From: Hibiscus mutabilis
Lineage: Eukaryota > Streptophyta > Magnoliopsida > Malvales > Malvaceae
Direction: 5' to 3'
NCBI GenBank assembly: GCA_019671005.1
Contig: CM033744.1
Coordinates: 4,616,208-4,680,207, forward strand
DNA: 64,000 bases
Shown piece by piece: positions 23,631-35,013 of the stretch; the first letter of the stretch is position 1, and every line of letters starts with the position of its first letter. Under the pieces are notes generated by a model that was not told where the DNA came from, searched no databases, and worked only from the letters and a program-made list of their open reading frames with translations. Position numbers and translations under genes: made by a program.

Positions 23631-24010
23631 GCGGTTTAACAAGGCCTCTCGGACTGTTGGGACATCATTTGGGGCATGCGGTTTAACTAGACAACTCAAA
23701 TTGATGGTAATCTTGCGGTTTAACTAGGCAAGGAAGTACAACTCGCGGTCTAACTAGGCGAGGAAATAACATCTTGCGGTTTAACTAGGCAAAGAAGTAA
23801 AAATCGCAGTATAACTAGGTGAGGAAAACAACATCTCACGGTTTAACTAGGCGAGGATTGTCAAATCTTGAGGTTTAACAAGGCAAGAATGGAAAACTTG
23901 TGGTGTAACTAGGCAAGGGTCTTAAGCTCGCGGTATAACTAGGCGAGGGTGACAAATCTTGCGGTCTAACTAGGCAAGGTTTGGGTTATCATGCAGTTTA
24001 GCTAGGCGTG
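23631..24010 (+). repeat. Minisatellite in LTR B, about 12 units
   Basis: About twelve imperfect units of roughly 30-36 bp, each with a core like GCGGTTTAACTAGGC followed by GAGG or AAGG and a variable spacer. The core varies as GGTCTAAC, GGTATAAC, GGTGTAAC and CAGTTTAGC. It is absent from LTR A. Confidence 0.85.
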
Positions 24011-24117
24011 GTATAAGAGATCTGTGTATCCGATATGTGTATAGGATAGAGGTAGTCTATCCAGGTCACTATAAATACCAATATATGTGAAAAGTTCATG
24101 TGTTGAACCTTGTTCAT

Positions 24118-24250
24118 AATGCTTTGGGATTTAACCATGTTTTATTTATAATGTTTTGGGATTTAAGCATGGTTTGTTTATAATGCTTTGGGATTTAAGC
24201 ATGGTTTGTTTAAAATGCTTTGGACTTTAAGCATGGATTGTATATAAAAT
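24118..24250 (+). repeat. 32-bp tandem repeat in LTR B, 4 units
   Basis: Units begin at 24121, 24153, 24185 and 24217, an exact 32-bp period. Each carries GCTTTGGGATTTAAGCATGG with few changes. LTR A has only isolated AAGCATG words at the matching place. Confidence 0.88.
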
Positions 24251-24984
24251 TATATAAAGGTTTCTATGTTTTGATTCTGTTGGAATCATGGAAAAATGCT
24301 TAGGTTGTAAGCATGTTTTGGGGAAAGTAACTTGTGGTTGTCAATTGGTTTTAGTGCATCATTGTTTATGAGCATCCTCACTAAGCATGTGTGCTTACGC
24401 TCTCTTTTTCCTAATGATGCAGAGCATTAAAGTTCGGGGCAACAAAGGCAAGGTTTGCAAAGATCAAAGAGATAAACTACTTTTGAGTATGAACTCAGTT
24501 TACATTTTCGGTTAATAAGGCAATGTGTTCACCATGGTTTTTAGGAGTTATAAATCCGTTGCATCGTGGTTATTTTGAATGATTCTATGCTGGTTTTGAC
24601 GGTGGTTATATGTGTTTAGCTTGATGTTATTACTTGCCCATGGTTGAGGTTGAATGGATGTATAGGTATGCATCTAGAGTTTCCATGTGGATTGTTATGT
24701 CGTGCTGGTTTGACCAAGTTTAGTATGATATGTTAAGTGTGTTGGCATGTTACTCATGCTGAGAATGGTTTAATTGTGCATTTTGGTATGTTTGGAAAAG
24801 TGGTATAGAAAGCATGCCTCTAGAGTGGTCCTTTGGAAGCATGATGTTGTTTTGTTTGCCTAACCTTGGTATAAATATTAGATTGTGTATATTGAAGTGC
24901 TGATATGCATGTTTAAAGGTTGATATGGGCCAATTGCATCTAGAATTGTGTAAAAAACCAGCTAATTTTGACATTACAGGCCCA

Positions 24985-25325
24985 GACGTATCAATACGAG
25001 AGAGACCGTATCGGTACGGCCAGGCAATTAAGGCCACGGTGTTTCGGTACAGGCAGAGGTGTTTTGGTACAGTTAGGCAATCAAGGCCAGGGTGTATCGA
25101 TACAGGTAGGGGCGTTTTGGTACGCCTAGCGGTCACTAGAATTTCACTTTTTGGAGACGAGGTCATGTATCGAAACACCGAGGAACCGTATCGGTACGGT
25201 GTGAAATGATTTTAAAATGAATTTATACTTGAATTGGCGTACCGGTACGGTATCGAAACACCGAGGGACCGTATCGGTATGTGTTCACAACCGTATTGAT
25301 ACGGGACTCAGCGTATCGATACAAA
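24985..25325. repeat. Cluster of CGTATCGGTACG-like palindromic words (LTR B)
   Basis: At least eleven related words in about 340 bp: CGTATCAATACG, CGTATCGGTACGG, GTATCGATAC, GTACCGGTACGG, CGTATTGATACGG and others. GTACCGGTAC and GTATCGATAC are perfect 10-bp palindromes. The position within the LTR is the same as in LTR A although the rest of the two LTRs has diverged a lot. Confidence 0.72.
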
Positions 25326-25588
25326 TACCGTTGTTTCAATTAATGTCCTGGAAAGGCAGTTCTGTTTTCTTTTGTTTTAGTCCCTGAATCTTATTTTATC
25401 AATTATTTGAGCATGGATGATCGCATGAAGCTGATTTTTGACGTATAAGCATGAAATGAGCCTAATTAAAGGTTGGTAACTTAAAAGTTGGAAAAGCCCC
25501 TATATATTGATGAATTTACATTTTAGTCCCTAATTTGTGTTATGGCCAATTGGATGTCGTTACGATGCCCGATTGAGATGAGTGCTCA

Positions 25589-26147
25589 TAGAGGTGGCAA
25601 ACGGGTCATTCGATTTGGTTTTGGTTCGAATCATTTCAGTTTGGGTCATTTCAGTATGATATTATTCAGTTCAAATTCGGTTTCGGTTCGATTTTTAGTT
25701 CGGGTTTATTATGAATCGGGTCATTTCGGGTCAGTTGATTTTCAGATTGGTTATTTTTGGTTTGGTTATTTCGGTTCCGCTCAATTTCGGGTCAATAGGA
25801 GATCGGTCAGTTTTAATCGAGTTTTTAGGCCGGTCAGTTTTTTACACCATATATATAGATTTATAAAGTCAATATATTTAACTTTTTGGTGAGTTGTGCG
25901 GTTGTTCATATCCTATCTTTATTTATTTCTATTAATATCTTTTCTATATTTCGGGTTGCCTTTAGTTCGGGTCTATTCGGTTCAGTTGAAAATCAGTTCG
26001 GGTCCATTTCGGTTAAACTAAAATTCGGATCGGTTTTGGTTCGGTTCGGTTTGTTTCGGTTTCGAGTCAAATTTTGGGTCGATTTCGGTTCTCAGTTCAG
26101 GTAAATCGGTTCGGTTTTCGGGTCTCGGGTCAAGTTTGCCAGGTCTA
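25589..26147. mobile_element. hAT-type MITE inside LTR B
   Basis: The ends are TAGAGGTGGCAAACGGG and, inverted, TAGACCTGGCAAACTTG, matching the TAGGG.TGGCAA-like ends common in plant hAT-derived MITEs. It is flanked by AGTGCTCA (25581-25588) and AGTGCCCA (26148-26155), seven of eight bases the same, as expected for a hAT 8-bp TSD. The inside is mostly degenerate TTCGGTTCGGGT-type low-complexity sequence, so its open frames (25542-25892, 25886-26104) are not genes. Confidence 0.78.
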
Positions 26148-26317
26148 AGTGCCCACCTATGAACAATATGATCATGTAGGAAAGTATTAACGCATCTAGA
26201 CAAGATAAAAGAAAAAAATAGACGTGTTTTAGGTTTAATCTTCCTGGTTTACTTCGGTAAACCTGATGTAGCTTTCTCGGACCGGTTTTGCGACTAGGCC
26301 GGGTCGAAGGGGTTACA

Positions 26318-26699
26318 ATCTGATTGTTGGAATGCTATACGGGCGTTCACAAGTGGTGGTCCTTCGATTGGCCTTGTTCCACATATTATGGAGTTATTGT
26401 CTCGATCTTCGCAGGTTTGCTTGGAACTTGTATCGCTTGATCAGAATAAGGTTGCTGATGGTATGGCTCGTAGAGCAGACTTTGAGGATTTGGTTTGTCG
26501 CTGATACTTTGATCCTTCGTTGGATTTTTTACTTTGCTCCATGCGGATTGTACTAGTTAAGATAGTCTAGATAGCTTATTCTCTCAAGGTCTTCTTTGTT
26601 ATGAACATTTTATTATTATTAGGTGTATTCTTTTTCTCCACCTAAGTTATGGAGGTTTTTAACGAGACACCTATTAATAATCTTTTATTAATAATAAAA
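26318..26699 (+). pseudogene. LINE ORF2 end (RNase H C-terminus) and 3' tail
   Basis: Translating from 26318 in the LINE frame gives the end of the RNase H-like domain, including the typical NKVADGMARRA motif near 26448-26480, and a stop near 26556. The 3' tail has ACCTAAGTTATGGAGGTTTTTAACGAG, near-identical to the tail of the LINE at 46.9 kb. It closes with an A-rich end before the target duplication. Confidence 0.82.
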
Positions 26700-27290
26700 A
26701 AGAAAACATCTGTTTTAATAATATTGCTAAGTACTTCCGTTTTAAATTAAATAATTCAAAAATATTTTCTAAACGTAGTTTTCAAAACAATATCAAATTC
26801 GTCCAATAACGAAATGACATTGGACCAAGAAAAACTCTCACCTTTTGAACTCGGATAAAAGAACGACTTTGACTTGGATTTTTTTCTCTTTCTACAAGTT
26901 TTATCATATTCAACAGTTTGTTTAAGAAAATTAGAATCACTCTTTCAATAATATAATAGAAATATATGAATTGGTATATATTTTCAGTCTGTTTTTTTTT
27001 ATATTCAAGTTTTTAAAGTCTGAATTTGTTCAGGTGCATTTGTGGGTGAAAAAAATCTTGTGGGATAAAAGAGTTTGCACGTATCAATTAAGAAATAGAG
27101 TTTTAATAAGGGATCAAATGTGTATTTTGATCAAAATATTGTAGATGACGTCTACCCTTCATGACTTGAACATAAGTTTGTATTAGTTCAGAAATAGACT
27201 TTGACCTGATTTATGCTCTTCAGTCTCCGATCTCCATTCAGAAATAAAGTATTTTATATTAAATTGTGTCTTCATTGAAGACCGATTGAA
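26700..27290. other. Intergenic DNA, nothing recognised
   Basis: AT-rich sequence after the LINE target duplication. No gene, clear repeat or RNA signal seen. Confidence 0.4.
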
Positions 27291-27294
27291 TTTT

Positions 27295-27672
27295 GGTCGC
27301 TCAACTTCAATTTTTTAATTTAATAACTGAACTTTTGAATTGCTTATATTTTGGTCACTCTAAATTATTTTATTATTATTTTGGTATAACATGACATTTT
27401 TAAATATTTTTTTTTTGAAAAATTCTAAATCTAATTCTAATCCTAATCCTACTTAGATGGGAGGGGAAAAGGAACTCTAGGGGAAGGAAGATGACTGTTT
27501 CTAGTGGGTCTCGAACCCATAACCTAAGAGAATATACGGGAACAAAGATGAGCAGCTTGGCCATGTTATACCAAAATAATAATAAAATAATCTATAGTGG
27601 CCAAAACAGGAGTAATTTGAAAGTTATGTTATTAAATTAAAAAAAATTAAAGTTAAGTGACCAATACAGGAG
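27295..27672. mobile_element. Foldback MITE with a SINE-like core
   Basis: Arms of about 100 bp at 27295-27395 and 27565-27672 are inverted copies. The left arm reads TTGGTCGCTCAACTTCAATT..TTATTATTATTTTGGTATAACATG and the right arm is its complement with few changes. Between them, read on the minus strand, is a tRNA-like stretch with a possible A box (GGCCAAGCTGCTC) and a B box (GGGTTCGAGACCC near 27510). Either a SINE inserted into a MITE or the core mimics a tRNA gene. Confidence 0.6.
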
Positions 27673-27892
27673 AGAGATGAAAGTTGAGTGATGATATTTA
27701 TATTTTACCTACTAAATTTTTGGTTGGTTGATATTATTTATGGTTGTAATATTTACGATGTTATTGATTTAAGTGCATTTTTAGTGTTTAAGTTATGAAT
27801 AATTTACATATTATAATTTGAAAATTAAATTTTAGTAAAAGAATTAAATTTTAATAATCTTAACAAGATAATATTTGTTCATATACATTCTT

Positions 27893-27996
27893 AATCATTT
27901 GACAATACACACACCTTGCAGACAAAGCAATTTGAACCTGAATCTTTTTAGATGAATATCATCCGCTTTTTCACTGGGACCACTTGTTGGGTTCAA
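27893..27996 (-). repeat. tRNA-derived SINE-like fragment
   Basis: Read on the minus strand: CAAGTGGTCCCAGTG (A-box-like) followed about 40 bases later by CAGGTTCAAATTGC (B-box-like). Box spacing fits a tRNA-derived Pol III promoter. No full tRNA cloverleaf is possible, so it is a SINE trace rather than a tRNA gene. Confidence 0.4.
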
Positions 27997-28009
27997 GTAA
28001 AAGAATTAA

Positions 28010-28660
28010 CTTTTTTTGAACAATGACATCTGAATTTTATTAATCACCATGAAAGATAATATAATACAATGCATCAAAGAGATAAAAAAGGGACAAGTCC
28101 ACTAAAATCTCTTACAATGGTGCAAAAAAATAGACACTTTCATCGAGATTAACATACCAAAATTCAAAAACCTTCCTGGATCTCGTTGTCTCTATCCAAA
28201 CGAGACACTTTGCGGGGTGAAAAATGAGTGGTGAACGAACCAAGCTATCAGACATATTGCTCCGCTTCCCAGGTCTGATTACATCGGCAACCAACCATCA
28301 ACCGAATGGGGATCCATCTTTCTAAGACCACCGACAAAACTATAATCAGAGATTAGCGTCGTGAAGATCTCTGTACGAGCACCAACCAACTACTTAGGTA
28401 TGCTAAAATCATGCCACAAAGACAAATGAAACGAACCACAAAAAAACAAAGAAAAACGTGTCACAATGACAGAGGAAATGCGTACCACAAAGGCAGATAT
28501 TCTTATTAAAATATGAAAAAAAGAAAAATTATAGATGCGGTGGCCAACAACTAATATTAAGAGTGGTTGCCAACCACCAACCAAAGGAAGTAAAACAAAG
28601 TTGCAGGCGTCAAAAATTTGAGAGAAACTAGATTAAAAAATTTGAGAGAGAGCTGCTTAA
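28010..28660. repeat. Unclassified dispersed repeat, copy 1
   Basis: Shares phrases with 44680-45180, notably CAAAGAAAAA.CGTGTCACAA, the CTCTATCCAA.C.AGACxCTT context, and a following CCAAxAACTA/CAATTAG motif. A third, inverted relative lies at 46020-46470. No protein domain is recognisable in either strand. It may be the decayed end of a retroelement family. Confidence 0.4.
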
Positions 28661-28840
28661 GTAAAAGAATTAATTGAAACAAAGTAAAATGGCGAAATGT
28701 AATATCAGAGTTAAATGTATAGTAATATATCTAGTTTTAATCCAAAGTATAATGACAATTTAATGAGATGTTTATTTGTTTACATATTTTCATATTACTG
28801 GTCAATAAATCTTATCAAATTCCAAGACGAGTATTGATTT

Positions 28841-29631
28841 AGGCTTAATACTCAAATTCTAAGTATGTGTCTAACGTTTTATTCTACAATTTTTTTTAAG
28901 TTTTTTCGTAACAGACGTTAAGAATTTTTGTTGTACAATAAAAAACAACATATGGGCTATTTTATTTTATTTTTATTTTTTTTAAAAGTCAGATAGCCGT
29001 TAATTTTATTTAAAAATACCCCTAAAATATTTATTTTTTTTAAAAAAAAACTCCAATCCATAAACTTAAATCGCTAAACTCATAAATTTGTCTCCTTCGG
29101 CCTTCGATTCAACTACTACCAACCACTCCTTTCTTCGCCGGCCCTCCATTGTCGATAACTTCAATCTTACATCGTCAAAAATTGACGAACAATCGGGCAA
29201 ACAAGCCATGAACATCGAACGTTAAATCTTTAATCGGACAAAAAATGACGAACGATGGATGAACGAATGACAAACTAGACTTTGCGACATGCGACAAAAG
29301 AATGAGATGTCATCATTGTGGCGGCGGTGTGGTGTTCGACTGCGGTATAAGAGAGATTTAGAGATTTGAGGGTTGTTTTGAAAAAAATAAAGTTTTGAAA
29401 TTCTTTAAAATGATTAATGATTTTCTAATTTTAAACAAAAATAAAATAAAAATAAAGAAATAGGTCGCATGTCACGTTTTAATTGGTTAACGATTTTTTT
29501 AACAAATTTTAATAAAAAAACTTACAAATATTACAAAATAAAACATTAAATACATACTTTGACAGAAAAAACTTTAGTCACATGTCTAGAAAATCCAGTA
29601 TAATTTAAGTATTTCTATGAGTATTAGGCCT
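28841..29631. mobile_element. Long-TIR foldback element (Mutator-like MITE candidate)
   Basis: The terminal arms are inverted relatives: AGGCTTAATACTCA at the left end against AGGCCTAATACTCA read inward from the right, followed by matching GTATGT..TTTAATGTTTTATTxTxxAA and T-rich stretches that together extend over 150 bp. TTGATTT flanks both sides (28834-28840 and 29632-29638). The interior (about 29080-29370) has more G and C and includes TTCTTCGCCGG and repeated GACGAACxATxG words, without coding signal. Confidence 0.6.
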
Positions 29632-29639
29632 TTGATTTA

Positions 29640-30860
29640 TGATTTACTTTCTTAATCCAATTTCTGAGATAAATTCGAAACCCCCTATCTTTGACCGAGT
29701 CGATTCACCGCACCACGTATTTTTCTTTTTTCTATTCTTTGACGAATTTGATCAACTATAGTATTATAATAAACGGTAATTCCATATATCTAGAAGTATT
29801 CAAAAGATTATCATTCGTTTAGCGGACGTTTATTTGATTTCTATTATTATTGTTATAATAATTTTTAAAATTATAAATTTGAATATGTTTAAATAAAAAT
29901 TGAAACAATTTTTAAATAAAAATAATTTCTAAAATTTTAACACGAACGCAGGACAGAAGTATTAAATTTCAATGTCAATATGAATCTATTGAATAATTTT
30001 ACTACTAAAGGATGACATATTTGACATAGATAATTCGAGTTTAAATAATTTAATTTATAAATATATATAAATTTGTTCAAATTAAAACCAAACTAACTAT
30101 TTTTCAGATCTATTGCTCATGCCTTTATCTTCAACTCCTATCATCTCTAGCTCATATCTTCAATTATTGGATGTGTCAAAATAAAAAAGCACAGTTCACG
30201 AGACCAAGTCTATTTTGAACATGTTGAATTTTCCTTCTATACTTGTCCTTTGACATTATGGAGAGATTTTTTTTAGAGATTATTGTGGGAAGAAATCATA
30301 TCAGCATCAAGGAGGATTAATTGAAGATTTAACTTGTTTTCCATTTTATATACCAAACACATTTATATTCTTTTTTTAGTTTAACCATCAGTATCTGATT
30401 TATTAGTCGTCTAATTTAGATTAGGTTTCACATAGGTTCAATAAGGGGGAGACTCTCCCAATCTAGTTTTCTCTATTTACAACACCATAATTCTAACACA
30501 TAACTTTGCTTAAAGAACGTATTAACTCATGCATGAATTTAAAAGAAATAATCACAACGTATTAAAATTACATTCAAAGGAACCCGTAGTAAAAGATGAT
30601 GTATTTTATCCAGGTTCGAGTATTATATGTGCATGGTGTGTGTGCGTTATTAAAGGGCTAAAAAATTAAACAGATACTACCTGATAATCATATCAGCATA
30701 TTAAAAAAATATTTATATTCAAAGGATGCGTTAAATCCAATTAAACGCACTAATAAAAGTATGAGCCAAGCCATTCAGAATTCTTTTAAATCAAATGTAC
30801 TAATAATCATTAATTTAAAGTACAAGTTGTGATCATTAAACGTTTAATAAAATGCTACCA
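29640..30860. other. AT-rich intergenic DNA, nothing recognised
   Basis: No gene or complete repeat found. A short segment near 30420-30490 (GGTTTCACATAGGTTCAATAAGG) could be a Pol III element trace but lacks support. Confidence 0.35.
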
Positions 30861-30929
30861 TGAAATGCAATAGAACTTGATGAAGAGATCTGTAAACCAT
30901 ACCGAATGTATTCAAGATAAATTCACGGT

Positions 30930-32425
30930 GTACCGAGATTGACATTGTACTTGAGAAACGATGGTGCTAAAACAACCTTGTCCTTAGACGCAACAAGAGG
31001 GGCCTCCCTCAGCACGACCTTCTAATGGTTGCATAGTATTTTGTTCCACTCTAGAATCTCCAACAAGCACAGTAGTTTCAATCGGCAAGCTACAGGTCTT
31101 CATTCCTTGCGATAAATCAATGGTCATCAACCCTGAAGCAGGACTAGATAGATTAGTAGCATCAACAAGTAGCAGCAGGTAAAATAATCTCTTTGCTGGG
31201 CAGTGAAGATGGACCAGCCACGGCTTTAGTTTCTTTCACAGGTGAATCATCATCAATAACAATGTGTTGGTTACAGTCGCCTGGCTCATTAGGATTCAAA
31301 ACACCAAATCTCGATCCCCCTCTATTAGAAGTGTGAGGATTCCTTTGCGTCACTATTTTCCTAGGGGCAGACGGCCGTCGTTGCCTACCAGTAACCTACA
31401 TCCACGGACCAAACATATCATCAGTGGTCGTCATTTTCTGTTCCACTATTTTTTTCCTTACTTTTGCTATTCTCAAGGCCACCACATAGTTCCTTTGAAT
31501 GACCATATCTTCCACAGCCGAAGCAGATAATAGGAAGGCCCTCATATTCAATCACTTGTTGTCGGCCTCTATATTTATACCAGGGATCAAAGGTTTATCC
31601 AAATTAACAACCACAGGTAGGAGCGCAAATCTTCCCCTCGAGCCATCAGTCGTGTTAAAATCAATTCGAACCACATTACCCAAGACGCTAGCTATAGAAC
31701 CAAAAAGACTTGGAATAATAGCGGTACGGTAATCCCGGTAGACGAATCTAAATAAGAATTTTATTAGGGTGATCTTCTGAAGTAGAGAATTCGTGAGACC
31801 ATGGTTGCAACATTGAGGTAGCTGCCATATACCATCGATGGTCCTCCTGTCAACACTCATTCATAATCATCATCCATAGCAAATCGAACAAGAAAATAAT
31901 CATTATCCAAGTCAATGATACAGATTTTGCCTTTCGGATTCCACAAAGTCTGCACACAATTTTTTAGCGCGCGATAGCCAATTGCCTTACCGAGTAATCG
32001 TACAATTAACGATTTAGATAACTTTACATCAATAGCGTTATGGACTCTCTCCGAGAATCGGATTTCAGGGAGAACCCCATTGCTGCAAATCACCACATCC
32101 TATTCAACATCCAGATCACTAATAAAATTGTCCTTTTGCCCTGATCCAACCTGGCCGGCGACCAGTCACGAAACGAAAGCTTCACCGGAATAGGCAGATT
32201 ATCGTGTAAATCAACAGAGTCCGTTTGAACCCAGAGACAGGGTCATTCACAGTATTCACCCTTGGGACCGTGGTTGTCCTTGCAGGGATATCCGGAATCA
32301 CATTCATGTTAACATCTGTCGGTGGAATATCTAATGTCTGGCGTGTTGCAGTTTCATTAACGTCGGAGGCGAGATCTCCGATGAGACATCAGGCGGCCGT
32401 CCAGACGGAGCCGGCTGCTGAAATA
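30930..32425 (-). pseudogene. Decayed LINE ORF1 (DUF4283 / zinc-knuckle type)
   Basis: Read on the minus strand from about 32425. An SGRPPD motif matches the ORF1 start of the other LINEs here. Then come fragments of a DUF4283-like domain at 32096-31857 (residues such as FSERVHNAID, SLIVRLLGKAIG, IDLDNDYFLVRF) and 31860-31552 (GNVVRIDFNT, GRFALLPVVVNLDKPLIPGI). A low-complexity tail follows (31353-31162). Frames shift between the pieces and stops interrupt them. ORF1 proteins of this type bind LINE RNA. No ORF2 follows, so the copy is truncated, rearranged or only partly preserved. Confidence 0.72.
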
Positions 32426-32429
32426 TAAC

Positions 32430-35010
32430 TTGTTTATATAGCTTGTGTATCAAAATATAACTAAAATATAATTTTTTATAAGATATAATCATAAGTTCTC
32501 ATGTTGATTGCAATGAGATTGTGAATTGAAATTCAGGCTCCCTACCCTACATTGTTTTGTTTAATTTTGCATTGAAGGGACATTACATGTTGTCTTGTAC
32601 CATGTGTCATTGCATGATGAACTAAAATTCAATGATATTTAGATGTGTAATTTAGATATTCATTCTTCCCCTTTTGGGCACCTATGAAACACACTTGGTT
32701 AACAAAGTTTGTTTTTCCCTTTTGTACAAAGATGTGAAAATTCATGAAGAGTAACATCTAACCAATTGGCCCACCACATATTCGTGACATTTGTGTTCAA
32801 TGAACCCTTCATTTATTCCCGGTTACTATCTTCTTTATTTATTAAAAAGAAAATTTTAATTCTCTTGAATTTCCTAAAATATATTTTAAATTTTATTAAT
32901 TTCAAAAAAAAATATTTTATAAATTTTCAATTATTAAATATTTAATTATTTTTTATTTTATAATTCTCTCTTAATAATTAAATAAATTCTCGAGCTTTTA
33001 AAAAAATCAGCCAACTCATTAAACTTTTCAAAAAAAAAATAAAGTCATTTATCATGTTATCATTCACACATTGATTGTCACGCTAACATCAACACAATAG
33101 TGGTCAGGTCGGTTATATGGATTACTTGATTCGTTTTATTATTTCGAGTATCCAGTTGAGTGGAAAAAATAGGGACATGATTCATTTTTTTTTCAAATTA
33201 CTTCGACGATATTTTTAACCTTAAGCCTATTTCACAATCCGAAAAAAGCACATAGATTAGAATTGACTAAATGAGAATATAGAGACTAAATGTAAATTTT
33301 ATGCTTCTAATGACATAATTTGACATTCTAATTTTCTTAGCTCTAATCGGTGCTTTAAATTTGGGATAAAACAATTTTTAGTTACCTAAACTTGACCGCT
33401 TTTCTAAATTAATCTCTGAATTTTTTGTCCGCATTAATTAATAAACTTAATATATTTTTTTATTTTTAGTTATTTTGATGATGTACCACTCTAAAATTGT
33501 ATTTTATTAATATATTATAGACTTAATCAATAATTAACTTATATAATTAAATTATTAAATTATATAAATTTTAATTCAATCAATTGAAACATCCCAAAAA
33601 AATTAACAAACTATGATAATGGTGATGATGCTTATTCACGTGGACAACAAGGAATTGTGATATTTGATCAGGAAATCAAAAAGGAAAGGATGAGCATCAA
33701 AACAGGGGGGTGTGGGAGCCAATGGGCAATAGTGGACTATTTTAGTGCTTTGTGGTGGCAATTGGTAAATGGTGGTAGCATCTCTACCTTCCCGATCTCG
33801 ACACGTGGCACTGCTTTGGAGTTTGGACCATCCGATCATGATGTGATGACCTATTTTATATCTTAATCATGGGACCCAACTCTGACAAAGCAAAAGGTTT
33901 TTTTGCCCACTTTTATTTGTTTCATGTCTTTGTAAATTTAGGTCATAAAAGCTTATTTCGAGCCATTCGAACCAGTGATGGATTAAAAAATTTAAAAATA
34001 AAGGTTTAGAATAACTTTTTAAATAAATATGTAAATTTTATGTTTTTTTTTCTCTACATACTAAATTAATTTTTTAAAAATTTAACATTAAAAAAAATTC
34101 CCCTAAAATAAGGGAGTAATTGCACCATAGTGGCCATGTAGGTCCGTTACTGATTCTGAAGATTACTCGTTAAATATCAGTTGGTCCTAGAAACGTACAA
34201 AATGTTTACAAACGTACCAAAAATATCAACACCGTGTAATTCTATTATTCTTAAGACAAAATATTAACCACTGTCTAATATGCTATTGGCTAAAATAACG
34301 GTCCGATTATTGTTTTAATCCTTCTATTTTATTTTTATAATATTAATGAAAAGTTTAAAGGTATAAACTGCACAAAGGTTGTAATGAGTTTTTTTTTTAT
34401 TAATTTGTTAGTTATCTAGCAGTGAATTAATTGTCTAGTTATCAATTTTTTTTATTACCAAATAAACGGATAATAACATAAAGTGTGACAATTAGTTGGA
34501 GGGTGTGCCACGAGGATTGTCAAAAATTTTAAATAAGTAGAGTTATGTTGATTGAATTAGAACTAAATTAATAGAAATGTATACATTTTGGACTAAAACT
34601 GTTATTATACTAGGTCATGCTTTAATTTTAACAACAGAGTAACATGTTTGTCACAAAATTTTAATTTAAAGAGTAAATTATTAATTTTTAAAAAATAATG
34701 TGCCTGTCACTAAATCTCTAATTAGGTGACTTGTGGTGTATTTACCCATATTTTTTTAACTATTAATAATTGATCATATAACGAAGAAGAACGTAAAAAT
34801 TTAATTAATGATACTAAAAAATTATGTCATATTATATATAAAATTATTTTTAAAGAAGTCTATATTGATATTATTATGATTTTATATAATGATGATTACT
34901 TTTAATTAATTTTTAGCATATAAAATTTTAAAATATATAAATTATTATCAATTTAGTAATATAATGAATATAAAATGTATTCTCGTCCCTTCAAAAATTT
35001 CTCTAAACAA
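32430..35010. other. Intergenic DNA with one less AT-rich patch
   Basis: Mostly AT-rich. The patch 33600-33900 is richer in G and C and includes a G-box (ACACGTGGC near 33799) and CCAATGGGCAAT. It has a 69-codon plus-strand frame and a 67-codon minus-strand frame, neither resembling a known protein. It could be a regulatory remnant; I would not call a gene. Confidence 0.4.
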
Positions 35011-35013
35011 CGA

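Larger units (their letters stand above)
21981..26317 (+). mobile_element. Solo LTR of a gypsy-related family (element B)
   Basis: Starts TGTAACACCC and ends GGGGTTACA, with no primer-binding site, no gag or pol and no second LTR. Landmarks in order match LTR A from end to end (opening block, CATCAAA..CCAGAGGTAAGG, TACGCTCTC..GATGCAGAG, palindrome cluster, CCTGATGTAGC.TT.TCGG..CCGG, terminal GTTACA), so the whole is one LTR of about 3.8 kb plus a 559-bp MITE. The flanks ATCGA (left) and ATCTG (right) share only three bases, so the TSD is imperfect. The LINE RNase H frame resumes correctly on the right if ATCTG is taken as ancestral. Solo LTRs arise by recombination between the two LTRs of a full element. 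Confidence 0.82.
4977..26699 (+). mobile_element. LINE (L1-type non-LTR retrotransposon), deleted and split by LTR elements
   Basis: The outer ends are set by a 12-bp direct repeat AAGAAAACATCT at 4965-4976 and 26700-26711, read as the target-site duplication. The 5' end has a short leader before an ORF1 ATG at 5049. The 3' end has the same tail as the LINE at 46.9 kb (ACCTA.GTTATG.AGGTTTTTAACGAG.C.CCT) and finishes in TAATAATAAAAA. Subtracting the inserted LTR elements and one TSD copy each leaves about 2.4 kb, against about 6.1 kb for the other copy, so ORF1's distal part, the endonuclease and most of the reverse transcriptase are missing. Remaining pieces are 5049-5458, about 5520-6425, 21325-21980 and 26318-26699. 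It is dead and cannot transpose by itself. Confidence 0.85.

Noticed and set aside
23631..24010. CRISPR-like repeat-spacer array
   Set aside because: The regular core with variable spacers is superficially similar, but repeats are short and degenerate, spacers are related, there are no cas genes, and it lies inside a plant LTR.
25542..26104. Two open frames rich in Phe, Gly and Ser
   Set aside because: They are translations of degenerate TTCGGTTCGG repeats inside a hAT-type MITE.
27500..27530. tRNA gene
   Set aside because: Only box-like words are present; acceptor and anticodon stems cannot be formed, so SINE-like is the better call. The same holds at 27.9, 35.0, 44.2 and 61.3 kb.
33636..33866. 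Overlapping 67- to 69-codon frames on both strands in a GC-richer patch
   Set aside because: No recognisable domain, no splice partners and similar length on both strands. It may be a regulatory remnant, not a gene.
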